From contig CAVIUA010000001.1 in assembly GCA_963645945.1 (NCBI GenBank), positions 1 to 13,839 of the forward strand: a stretch of 13,839 bases of DNA, given 5' to 3'. Source of the DNA: CAG-877 sp963645945. Lineage in GTDB: Bacteria; Bacillota_I; Bacilli_A; RF39; UBA660. The stretch's first letter is position 1. Each line of letters begins with the position of its first letter. This document shows, piece by piece, positions 1-5,535 of this stretch. The notes beneath the pieces were generated by a model. That model was not told where the DNA came from. It saw only the letters and a list, made by a program, of their open reading frames with translations, and made no database searches. The position numbers and the translations under genes are program-made.

Positions 1-10
1 AAAAAGAAGT

Positions 11-250
11 TTATTTTATTTCATCAAATAATTGCCTAATATCTATTTCTAAAGCATCAGTAAATTTTCCTATTGTTTCTAGTAACGGTGTTTTATCTAT
101 TGATAAACACTCTAAGTCTCTCACATAACCATGAGTAAGACCAGATAAATCTGCAAATTTTTGAAGTGTGTACTTTCTCATCAAGTAATATATCTTTATA
201 TTTTTTCTAACGATTAGTGATAATTATTCTTTAGAAAATCTACTAGTCAA
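11..250 (-). pseudogene. XRE-family HTH regulator, interrupted by in-frame TAA
   Basis: From a TTG at 248-250 the frame reads 8 codons, a TAA (224-226), then 70 codons to a TAA at 11-13. The part after the stop looks like a complete small Cro/CI-type DNA-binding domain: a first helix (LSLIVRKNIKIYYLM), a turn-helix segment containing KFADLSGLTHGYVRDLE, and a C-terminal EIDIRQLFDEIK ending typical of the family. The TTG has a good Shine-Dalgarno (AAGGAAG, 9 nt spacing) and lies 17 nt behind the upstream gene's stop, so it was probably the original start and the TAA a nonsense mutation. An internal ATG at 179-181 could still give a 56-residue product without helix 1, so some DNA binding cannot be excluded. 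Family identification is firm; whether it is dead is inference. Confidence 0.65.
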
Positions 251-267
251 AGTACATCACTTCCTTT

Positions 268-468
268 CTACGAATAATACTTATCTTGTATAAATTCAGT
301 TATTTCTTTTAATAATTCTTCTTGATGTTCATCACTCGGTGGATTAATTACAATAACTTTTAAATTATCCTTAATTTCTATATTTTCAGTTAAATTGATG
401 GTTATATGTGTATTATCAATTTTCCCTTTAAAATAAAACAAATCTGTTAATTTTTTATTGTGTGTCAT
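268..468 (-). CDS. Hypothetical 66-aa protein upstream of the XRE gene
   Basis: I do not recognise this protein. From ATG 466-468 it encodes 66 residues with no signal peptide or membrane span. A beta-rich first half (FKGKIDNTHITINLT, then LKVIVINPPSD) is followed by an acidic helix (EHQEELLKEITEFIQDKYY). The frame is open back to a GTG at 523-525, but I prefer 468 because a TATAAT on this strand at 493-498 would start transcription near 486. The ribosome binding site is weak (AGGA about 14 nt upstream). It ends 17 nt before the XRE-like gene, so the two are likely co-transcribed. Its 5' end lies against the start of the rightward HTH gene, and each gene's control region falls inside or beside the other. 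Confidence 0.55.
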   Translation of the reverse strand: MTHNKKLTDLFYFKGKIDNTHITINLTENIEIKDNLKVIVINPPSDEHQEELLKEITEFIQDKYYS

Positions 469-488
469 AAGTAAAGGAATAGTCCTAT

Positions 489-659
489 ATGAATTATAAA
501 CAATTAACAAAAGAAAATAAAGCACAGATAGATATTTTGCTTAAACAAGGTCTTTCTATGAGAAAGACAGCTGAAATATTAGAAATTAGTAATTCAACTA
601 TTTCTAGATACAAAGCTAATATTTATAAAAAACGGCAAATAGATATTAATAAAAAATAA
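489..659 (+). CDS. Stand-alone 56-aa helix-turn-helix protein, IS30-transposase HTH type
   Basis: The 56-residue product reads MNYKQLTKENKAQIDILLKQ, then GLSMRKTAEILEISNSTISR and a short basic tail. This is the pattern of the N-terminal HTH domain (HTH_38 type) of IS30-family transposases, which recognises inverted repeat ends. No DDE catalytic domain follows: the frame ends at TAA 657-659 and a hairpin terminator begins 15 nt later. The start is supported by AAAGGAA at 473-479, 9 nt upstream. It may be a domesticated mini-regulator or the relic 5' end of an IS30 element; the intact frame, good ribosome binding site and adjacent terminator favour a working small gene. I see no inverted repeat or target duplication around it. 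Confidence 0.65.
   Translation: MNYKQLTKENKAQIDILLKQGLSMRKTAEILEISNSTISRYKANIYKKRQIDINKK
493..498 (-). promoter_or_regulatory. Putative -10 box for the leftward 66-aa/XRE pair
   Basis: A TATAAT hexamer on the minus strand overlaps the first codons of the rightward HTH gene. It would start transcription near 486, just ahead of the ATG at 468. The -35 is weak (TTTATT at 17 nt spacing), so only the -10 supports the call. Confidence 0.3.
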
Positions 660-673
660 TCTTGTTTTTTCTT

Positions 674-717
674 AAAATACCAAGATGTTTTTCGCCTGCT
701 TGGTATTTTTATTTTTT
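674..717 (+). terminator. Rho-independent terminator after the HTH gene
   Basis: AAAATACCAAG (674-684) pairs with CTTGGTATTTT (699-709) as an 11-bp stem around a 14-nt loop, followed by T-runs on the plus strand. The minus-strand side lacks a U-tract, so it serves the rightward gene. Confidence 0.8.
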
Positions 718-751
718 GTTTCCTTTCTTACTTTGAACTTTCATATAATAC

Positions 752-777
752 AAAAAAATCGAACTAAACTAGCTCGA
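752..777 (-). terminator. Rho-independent terminator of tRNA-His
   Basis: On the minus strand TCGAGCTA (777-770) pairs with TAGTTCGA (766-759) with one G-U pair and a tight loop, followed by seven Ts (758-752). It starts 14 nt beyond the tRNA 3' end. Confidence 0.75.
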
Positions 778-790
778 CTAAATATCAATA

Positions 791-867
791 TGGGGCGTCG
801 TAAGGGAATCGAACCCTTGCATACTAGTGCCACAAACTAGCGTGTTAACCACTTCACCAACGGCGCC
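791..867 (-). tRNA. tRNA-His (anticodon GTG)
   Basis: The minus strand folds as a full cloverleaf: an extra 5' G (G-1) opposite C73 as in bacterial tRNA-His, a D-arm with AAGTGGTTAA, an anticodon stem CTAGT/ACTAG around TTGTGGC with anticodon GTG, a T-arm AAGGG-TTCGATT-CCCTT, and a genome-encoded CCA (ends at 791). It closely resembles Bacillus tRNA-His in layout. The acceptor stem GCGCCGT/ACGACGC has one mismatch, C4 opposite A69. The gene stands alone with its own promoter and terminator. Confidence 0.97.
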
Positions 868-887
868 ATGTCACATTTGACTTCTTT

Positions 888-916
888 ATTTTATTATATA
901 ATAAGCAAAAAATCAA
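888..916 (-). promoter_or_regulatory. Promoter of tRNA-His
   Basis: On the minus strand TTGATT (916-911) and TAAAAT (893-888) are separated by 17 nt, which fits a housekeeping sigma promoter with a start about 14 nt ahead of the mature tRNA. Confidence 0.5.
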
Positions 917-926
917 TACTTTTTTT

Positions 927-963
927 ATAATTAGGTATTTAACTATACACAAATACCTATTAT
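927..963. promoter_or_regulatory. Inverted repeat upstream of the cotJ operon
   Basis: TAGGTATTT (932-940) and AAATACCTA (951-959) form a 9-bp inverted repeat around a 10-nt centre, extendable by four more pairs if T931 is bulged. It lies 32-60 nt ahead of the start codon, where the promoter should be, and has no U-tract on either side, so an operator or leader hairpin is more likely than a terminator. The left arm includes the TTAGGTAT motif also found ahead of the small gene at 5362. Confidence 0.45.
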
Positions 964-991
964 TTCATAGATTAAAAAGAAGGGAGATATT

Positions 992-1423
992 ATGTATAAT
1001 TACAATTATGATACTACTTGGTATCAAAAAATGATGAGAAACTCTAATAGTAACAATAATATGACTGGTAGTTCTTTATTTACACCTGAAGTTGCCTATA
1101 ATAATGGAAATTTATTTTCTAATTTATATAGCGAGTACAAAAATTATAGACCAGCACAACTATCAGCTAATACCGAAAAAGAAAAATTACTATTAGATAT
1201 TTGTAGATTATCTTTTATGGCTCATGATTTAAATTTATATCTAGATTTAAATCCTAATGATGAATCTATGCTTACTCTATTTAATGATTATAGAAAACAA
1301 GCAGATAGTATGATTAGTGAATATGAATCAAAATTTGGACCATTGAACATCAACAGTAACAGTTTAGAAACAGGACCATTTAAATGGATTAATAGTCCAT
1401 GGCCTTGGGAGGTGATGAAGTAA
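992..1423 (+). CDS. cotJB: Spore coat protein, CotJA-CotJB fusion
   Basis: The 143-residue protein has three parts. Residues 1-28 are Asn/Tyr/Met-rich low complexity (MYNYNYDTTW...). Residues 29-52 (LFTPEVAYNNGNLFSNLYSE...) match the short CotJA signature of hydrophobic-YSPEEA-x3-G-x2-F-x2-L. Residues 62-141 match CotJB, including LYLDLNPND, a YESKFGPL segment and the SPWPWE end. In Bacillus and Clostridia cotJA and cotJB are usually separate genes made in the mother cell and incorporated with CotJC into the inner coat; here they appear joined. The ribosome binding site AAGGGAG precedes ATG 992. The stop TAA overlaps the ATG of cotJC (TAATG), so the two are translationally coupled. The CotJB part is firm; the CotJA part is a motif-level reading. 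Confidence 0.85.
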   Translation: MYNYNYDTTWYQKMMRNSNSNNNMTGSSLFTPEVAYNNGNLFSNLYSEYKNYRPAQLSANTEKEKLLLDICRLSFMAHDLNLYLDLNPNDESMLTLFNDYRKQADSMISEYESKFGPLNINSNSLETGPFKWINSPWPWEVMK

Positions 1424-2094
1424 TGTTTAGTTACAATAAAAGATTACAATACCCAGTTGACATCAAGAAAAAAGACTTAAAAATGGCTAAATACCTAGTC
1501 ACACAATATGGCGGCTCAAACGGCGAGCTAGCAGCGTCACTTCGTTACTTAAACCAAAGATTTACCATGCCTGATGATAAAGGAAAAGCACTTCTTACTG
1601 ATATAGGTACTGAAGAACTTGCTCATGTTGAAATGATTTCAACAATGATTTATCAATTAATGAAAGATGCTACTTTAGCTGAAATAAAAGAAGCAGGACT
1701 TGATACTCACTACGCTGAACATGCCAAAGCCTTATATCCAACTGATGCCTCTGGTAATCCATTTACAGTAGCCTACTTTGCCTCAACTGGTGATCCATTA
1801 GCGGATTTATCAGAAGACATGGCTGCCGAACAAAAAGCACGTGCCGTATATGAAAACTTAATAGACTTAACTAATGACCCAGATGTTATAGGACCATTAC
1901 TATGGCTAAGACAAAGAGAAATAGTTCACTACACTAGATTTAAAGAACTATTTGAATACTACGAAAAAAAACTAAATAATAAAGCAAATAATCTTAACAC
2001 TAACAATAATAATATGTACAGTCAAATCACGAATGTAATGACTAATAATCAATTAAATAGTCAATACATGAATCAGTATGGACATATGATGTAA
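1423..2094 (+). CDS. cotJC: Spore coat protein CotJC, manganese-catalase-like
   Basis: The 223-residue protein has the CotJC/manganese catalase four-helix fold. Likely di-metal ligands are E35 (GELAASLRYLNQR), E65 and H68 (TEELAHVE), E136 (EDMAAEQKAR), and E166 and H169 (REIVHYTRF). CotJC is a coat component possibly protecting the spore from peroxide. The start at 1423 is set by GGAGGTGA at 1408-1415; an upstream in-frame ATG at 1399 lacks a site. The family is usually about 190 residues; here residues 185-223 form an extra Asn/Met/Tyr/Gln-rich tail (LNTNNNNMYSQ..., ending YGHMM) resembling the head of the partner protein. A terminator overlaps the stop. Confidence 0.95.
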   Translation: MFSYNKRLQYPVDIKKKDLKMAKYLVTQYGGSNGELAASLRYLNQRFTMPDDKGKALLTDIGTEELAHVEMISTMIYQLMKDATLAEIKEAGLDTHYAEHAKALYPTDASGNPFTVAYFASTGDPLADLSEDMAAEQKARAVYENLIDLTNDPDVIGPLLWLRQREIVHYTRFKELFEYYEKKLNNKANNLNTNNNNMYSQITNVMTNNQLNSQYMNQYGHMM

Positions 2095-2130
2095 AATGTA
2101 GAAAACTCTACATTTTATTTTTGTTTTTAT
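2093..2130 (+). terminator. Rho-independent terminator of the cotJ operon
   Basis: AAAATGTAGA (2093-2102) pairs with TCTACATTTT (2107-2116) around AAAC, followed by ATTTTTGTTTTTATTT. The stem begins inside the cotJC stop codon. Confidence 0.9.
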
Positions 2131-2154
2131 TTACTATTTTTTGGTATACTAAAA

Positions 2155-2183
2155 TTGACAAGTAAGATTTAATAAACTATACT
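2155..2183 (+). promoter_or_regulatory. Housekeeping promoter of the femX gene
   Basis: TTGACA (2155-2160), a 17-nt spacer, and TATACT (2178-2183) give a near-consensus sigma-A promoter. Transcription would start near 2190, only a few bases before the ribosome binding site. Confidence 0.85.
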
Positions 2184-2208
2184 TTTAGTAGTCAAGGATG
2201 TGATAAGT

Positions 2209-3513
2209 TTGGAACTAGTAAAACTAGAAAAAGATAAATATGATTCATTTGTTAGAAAAAACAAATATAAAAGTCATTTTTTACAGTCTGCTTCTTGGGC
2301 AGAATTATGTAAAGAAAAAAGAGGCTTAACACCATACTGTTTAGGCTTAGTTGAAAACAACAAAATTCTAGCCGCAACACTTCTTCTTAAAAAAAGTCTA
2401 CCTCTAGGACTATGTTATTTATATTCTCCAAGAGGATATGTACTTGATTTTAATGACTTTAAACTTCTAGATAAATTTACAGAAGAATTAGTAAAATTTG
2501 CGAAAAAAGAAAAAGCAATTTATTTAAAATTAGATCCAGATATAATTTGGAAAAGAGAAAACTATCTTGGAGAAGTGACTTTAGAAGAAGCTAAAGACCA
2601 AAAAATATTTAAAGAATTAAAACGACTAGGTTATAAACATTTAGGTTTCACAAAAAACTTTGAAACTATGCAACCAAGATATACATTTAGAGTTGACTTA
2701 AATCAAGATTTAGAAACAATAGAAAGTCATTTTTCTAAAACTACTAAACAAAGAATTCAAAAGTCTTTAAAATTACAAACCGAAGTAGAAATAGGAACAG
2801 AAAAAGACTTACCTACTTTCTATCATTTAATGATGTTAACTGAATCAAGAAAAGATTTTGTTTCATATAAAATAGATTACTACAAAACATTATATAAACT
2901 ATTTAATGAACATGATAAAGCTACTCTATTCTTAGGAAAAGTAAATTTAGAAAAAACATTAAAAGTTTTAAATGATGAATTAAAAGAAGTTACTGAAAAA
3001 ATAAATGAACTTCCAAAAGAAAATCTCTCAAAAAGTAATAAAAACAAACTTAAAGAACTAGAAAGACAAAGAGATAAAACTACTGAAGAAATTGAAAAAT
3101 ACAAAAAATATAAACAAGAATTTGGTAATATCATTACTTTATCAGCACATATGATTTTAGAATATGGTGACAAAGCCTGGGTGTTATATGCAGGTAATCA
3201 TAATATCTTAACTGAAACATATGTAAACTATAATACTTACTATGAACATTTAAAATTCTGTAAAGAACATGGCCTTAAAATATATGATCAATTTGGTACA
3301 ATTGGTGATTTATCAAAAGATAATCCAAGACTTGGCCTACATGAATTTAAAAGAAAATTTGGCGGAGATTACATAGAATTCATGGGTGAATTTGACTATG
3401 TCATAAAACCAGTATACTATTTTCTATTTACAAAGTTAGTACCAATATACAGAAATATAATAAAGAAAAAAAATAAAAAAGAACTAAAAAATACTGTAAA
3501 TAAAGAAAGATAA
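2209..3513 (+). CDS. FemX/FemAB-type peptidoglycan bridge aminoacyltransferase
   Basis: FemX/FemA/FemB/MurM proteins use aminoacyl-tRNA to add amino acids to the lipid II stem peptide, building the cross-bridge on the cytoplasmic face. The 434-residue product shows the family order: a first GNAT-like domain with the HFLQSASWAEL opening, a second GNAT-like domain split by a Lys/Glu-rich coiled-coil arm (about residues 242-308), and the C-terminal IYDQFGTIGDLS...GLHEFKRKFGGDYIEFMGEFD signature. It ends in a basic Lys-rich tail. A TTG start at 2209 is chosen because AAGGATGTGAT (2194-2204) is a near-perfect Shine-Dalgarno correctly spaced for it; the upstream GTG at 2200 lies inside that site. 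The gene is monocistronic and converges on a MurJ-type flippase. Family call is firm; which residue is added cannot be read. Confidence 0.9.
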   Translation: MELVKLEKDKYDSFVRKNKYKSHFLQSASWAELCKEKRGLTPYCLGLVENNKILAATLLLKKSLPLGLCYLYSPRGYVLDFNDFKLLDKFTEELVKFAKKEKAIYLKLDPDIIWKRENYLGEVTLEEAKDQKIFKELKRLGYKHLGFTKNFETMQPRYTFRVDLNQDLETIESHFSKTTKQRIQKSLKLQTEVEIGTEKDLPTFYHLMMLTESRKDFVSYKIDYYKTLYKLFNEHDKATLFLGKVNLEKTLKVLNDELKEVTEKINELPKENLSKSNKNKLKELERQRDKTTEEIEKYKKYKQEFGNIITLSAHMILEYGDKAWVLYAGNHNILTETYVNYNTYYEHLKFCKEHGLKIYDQFGTIGDLSKDNPRLGLHEFKRKFGGDYIEFMGEFDYVIKPVYYFLFTKLVPIYRNIIKKKNKKELKNTVNKER

Positions 3514-3529
3514 GAAATCTCTTATCTTT
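3506..3529. terminator. Shared bidirectional terminator between femX and the flippase gene
   Basis: AAAGATAAGA (3506-3515) and TCTTATCTTT (3520-3529) form a 10-bp stem with a 4-nt loop. T-rich runs follow in both directions. The stem contains both stop codons of the two convergent genes, which end 8 bp apart. Confidence 0.85.
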
Positions 3530-5180
3530 TTATTTTATTCATGATTTTATCCATAAATTCTTTACCAAAAACTTCATCAAATAAATTTAACTTACAAGAA
3601 ACCAAGAAATAAGTACCAGCACCAAGTAATGTATACACAATAATAACAGGTATATTAAGAAGTCTACTAGTAACACTCATTGGAATGATAAATTTAAATA
3701 ATAAAATTACAACTATCATAGTTAAATTAGCCAATGCAATTTTCCATAAAATCTTTAAAGTATCAGAATACTTAACATCACACTTCTTCTTCAAGAAGAA
3801 TAAACATAATATAATGCCAACACTATATCCTATAATTGTCGCTGTAATAGATCCATAAACAGGAACAAATCCCAACTTAAAAAATAAATTAATTAAGAAA
3901 ACATTTAATCCAAGTTTTAACGCAACACCAACTACTAAAGATATTAATACTTCTTTATAATATTTTAATACTTGAACAATAGATACTAAAGCTGTATAAC
4001 TAGAAATAATCAAAGCAACAAATACAAAGTATTTTAAAATATCGGCACCATATGCAGATTTACTTCCATAAAATACATTCCATACTGGAACTGATAATAA
4101 TGATAATCCAATGGTCATTGGAACTGAAATAAATAAAAGTACTTTTAATGTCTGATTAATCTTTAAATTTACATCTTTTTTATCACCTTTTACAGAAGCA
4201 GATGTTAAGTTTGGAATTAAACTAATAATCATACCAGTTGATATAGAAACAATTATCATATTAATCTTATTACCCCAAGTAGAAATAACACTCATTACAT
4301 TTTCTGCCTGAACTGTTGTATATCCAATATCATTAACCATTGTTTTTACCAAAGTAACCATATCAATAAAGTCATAACAAGACTTAAATACATCTATCAT
4401 AATAAAAGGTAATGCATACCAAAATATCTTCTTTAATATTTCTTTTCCAGTAATATTAGGAATATCTTTACTATCAACATTTTTGGAAACAGTAAAAGCT
4501 TCTTTATTTTTCTTCATCTTATCGAGTAAATATAAGTACGCAACAAATGCGCCAGCTGTCGCTCCAAAGACAGCAACACCTATACCAGTTTGTAATGATA
4601 AGTTAAATACTTTAATCGTAAGAAAACTTCCGAGTACAATAATAAACACTCTTACTATTTGTTCAACAATTTGACTTAGTGAAGGCTGAGTTATAAACTT
4701 ATGTCCTTCAAAATATCCTCTATATATACTAAGTGTTGGAACAATCAATATTGCTGTTGCAATAACTCTAACAACCATTGTAACATCTTCTAAAGTATTA
4801 CCACCTTGTAAATTTCCTAAAATTGCCTTAGATATTACTGGTGCAAAAACAAATAAAATAATAAATATTGTAAAGCCCATAATAATAGCTAAACGTCTTC
4901 CAATCATAAAGGCTTTTTCTTTAGCGTCTTCATAGCCAAGAGTCTGATATTCACTAATTATTTTACTAATAGCGTTAGGAATACCCGCACAAGATAATGA
5001 CTGAAACAAATTATAAATTGTATATGCATATCCATATAAAGCTCCACCAGTACCACCAATGATAGCATAAAATGGAATAACATAAATCATACCAAATATT
5101 TTACTTATAACAATGCCAAAAGTTGCTATAAAGGCACCATTTAAAAACGAATTTTGTTTAAGTTTCTTCTTTTTTGACAT
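3522..5180 (-). CDS. MurJ/SpoVB-family lipid II or polysaccharide flippase
   Basis: The 552-residue integral membrane protein has many hydrophobic spans (about 14 expected for the family) and belongs to the MOP superfamily, polysaccharide transport/MurJ-SpoVB branch. The N-terminus, with ISKIFGMIYVIPFYAIIG, GGALYGYAYTIYN and GIPNAISKIISEY, resembles Bacillus YtgP/MurJ and SpoVB. Such proteins flip lipid-linked peptidoglycan or polysaccharide precursors across the membrane. ATG 5178-5180 is chosen because GAGGA sits 5 nt upstream and MSKKKKLKQ is a typical cytosolic basic lead; the frame extends to 5252 but without a site. Sporulation-specific SpoVB and vegetative MurJ cannot be told apart here. 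Next to the Fem-type gene, a cell-wall role fits. Confidence 0.88.
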   Translation of the reverse strand: MSKKKKLKQNSFLNGAFIATFGIVISKIFGMIYVIPFYAIIGGTGGALYGYAYTIYNLFQSLSCAGIPNAISKIISEYQTLGYEDAKEKAFMIGRRLAIIMGFTIFIILFVFAPVISKAILGNLQGGNTLEDVTMVVRVIATAILIVPTLSIYRGYFEGHKFITQPSLSQIVEQIVRVFIIVLGSFLTIKVFNLSLQTGIGVAVFGATAGAFVAYLYLLDKMKKNKEAFTVSKNVDSKDIPNITGKEILKKIFWYALPFIMIDVFKSCYDFIDMVTLVKTMVNDIGYTTVQAENVMSVISTWGNKINMIIVSISTGMIISLIPNLTSASVKGDKKDVNLKINQTLKVLLFISVPMTIGLSLLSVPVWNVFYGSKSAYGADILKYFVFVALIISSYTALVSIVQVLKYYKEVLISLVVGVALKLGLNVFLINLFFKLGFVPVYGSITATIIGYSVGIILCLFFLKKKCDVKYSDTLKILWKIALANLTMIVVILLFKFIIPMSVTSRLLNIPVIIVYTLLGAGTYFLVSCKLNLFDEVFGKEFMDKIMNKIKR

Positions 5181-5203
5181 AAAAATCCTCTTCTCTTTAC
5201 TTA

Positions 5204-5243
5204 ATAATAGCACATTATCAAATACTTTAAAAGAAACTAGCAA
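5204..5243 (-). promoter_or_regulatory. Promoter region of the flippase gene, two overlapping candidates
   Basis: On the minus strand, TTTAAA (5231-5226) with TATTAT (5209-5204) at 16 nt, and TTGCTA (5243-5238) with GATAAT (5219-5214) at 18 nt, are both acceptable sigma-A matches. Which one is used cannot be decided by eye. Confidence 0.35.
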
Positions 5244-5298
5244 AGAAAACATCTTGAACTTGACAAAAAAACAATAAAATTTAAAAATAATAAATAAT

Positions 5299-5333
5299 TT
5301 AGGTATCCATTATATCAATTACTAATCATTTTA
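5299..5333 (+). promoter_or_regulatory. Possible sporulation-type promoter of the 49-aa gene
   Basis: TTAGGTAT (5299-5306) lies 55 nt before the ATG, matching the position of the same octamer ahead of the cotJ operon. GTATC (5303-5307) and CATTTTA (5327-5333), 19 nt apart, weakly resemble forespore sigma-F/G elements. Supported only by the shared motif. Confidence 0.25.
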
Positions 5334-5361
5334 AATATAATATATTGAAAGGAGAAAATTT

Positions 5362-5511
5362 ATGATGTATGGATATCCAATGTATAATTACAATGAAACT
5401 AATGGAACTTCTTCTTGGTTCTGGATAATAATTATTGTATTAATTATCTTCTTTATACTATTCTGGAATAATGGTAATAATAATGGATACAACAATTCGA
5501 AATGTTGCTAA
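5362..5511 (+). CDS. Small Tyr/Asn-rich single-span membrane protein, possibly sporulation-related
   Basis: This 49-residue frame is complete and begins after a strong ribosome binding site (AAAGGAGA, 5348-5355). It encodes MMYGYPMYNYNETNGTSS, one hydrophobic span of about 15 residues (WFWIIIIVLIIFFILFW), and a short NNGNNNGYNNSKCC tail ending in two cysteines. Tiny glycine/tyrosine-rich one-span proteins of this style (YjcZ type) are common in spore-formers, but I cannot assign it to a named family. Its MYNYN-x3-4-T-x1-2-W opening echoes the head of the CotJA-CotJB fusion, and both share an upstream octamer, suggesting co-expression during spore coat assembly; this is inference. A hairpin shared with folD closes the gene. 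Confidence 0.7.
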   Translation: MMYGYPMYNYNETNGTSSWFWIIIIVLIIFFILFWNNGNNNGYNNSKCC

Positions 5512-5535
5512 AAAAGAGTGTTATCAAACACTCTT
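5512..5535. terminator. Shared terminator between the 49-aa gene and folD
   Basis: AAGAGTGTT (5514-5522) pairs with AACACTCTT (5527-5535) around a 4-nt loop. The minus-strand side is followed by TTTTT, making it strongest for folD; the plus-strand T-run (ATTTGTTCATTTT) is weaker. Confidence 0.8.

Noticed and set aside
224..226. Stop-codon reassignment or readthrough explaining the interrupted XRE gene
   Set aside because: Other genes in the window end in TAA as a true stop, so a nonsense mutation or internal start is simpler.
469..525. Upstream GTG start (523-525) extending the 66-aa protein to 85 residues
   Set aside because: No ribosome binding site, and it lies upstream of the likely -10 and deep inside the opposite HTH gene.
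489..720. Complete IS30-type insertion sequence
   Set aside because: Only the HTH domain is present, a terminator follows at once, and no terminal inverted repeats or transposase catalytic domain are visible.
966..974. CATAGATTA resembling a sigma-K/sigma-E -10 upstream of the cotJ operon
   Set aside because: Transcription would start near 981, inside the ribosome binding site, leaving no usable leader.
2200..2208. GTG start of the FemX-type gene at 2200
   Set aside because: It lies within the Shine-Dalgarno AAGGATGTGAT; TTG 2209 is correctly spaced.
5260..5288. TTGACA as a -35 for the 49-aa gene
   Set aside because: The hexamer at 16-18 nt spacing is only A-rich (AAAAAT or similar) and the leader would be about 65 nt; not convincing.
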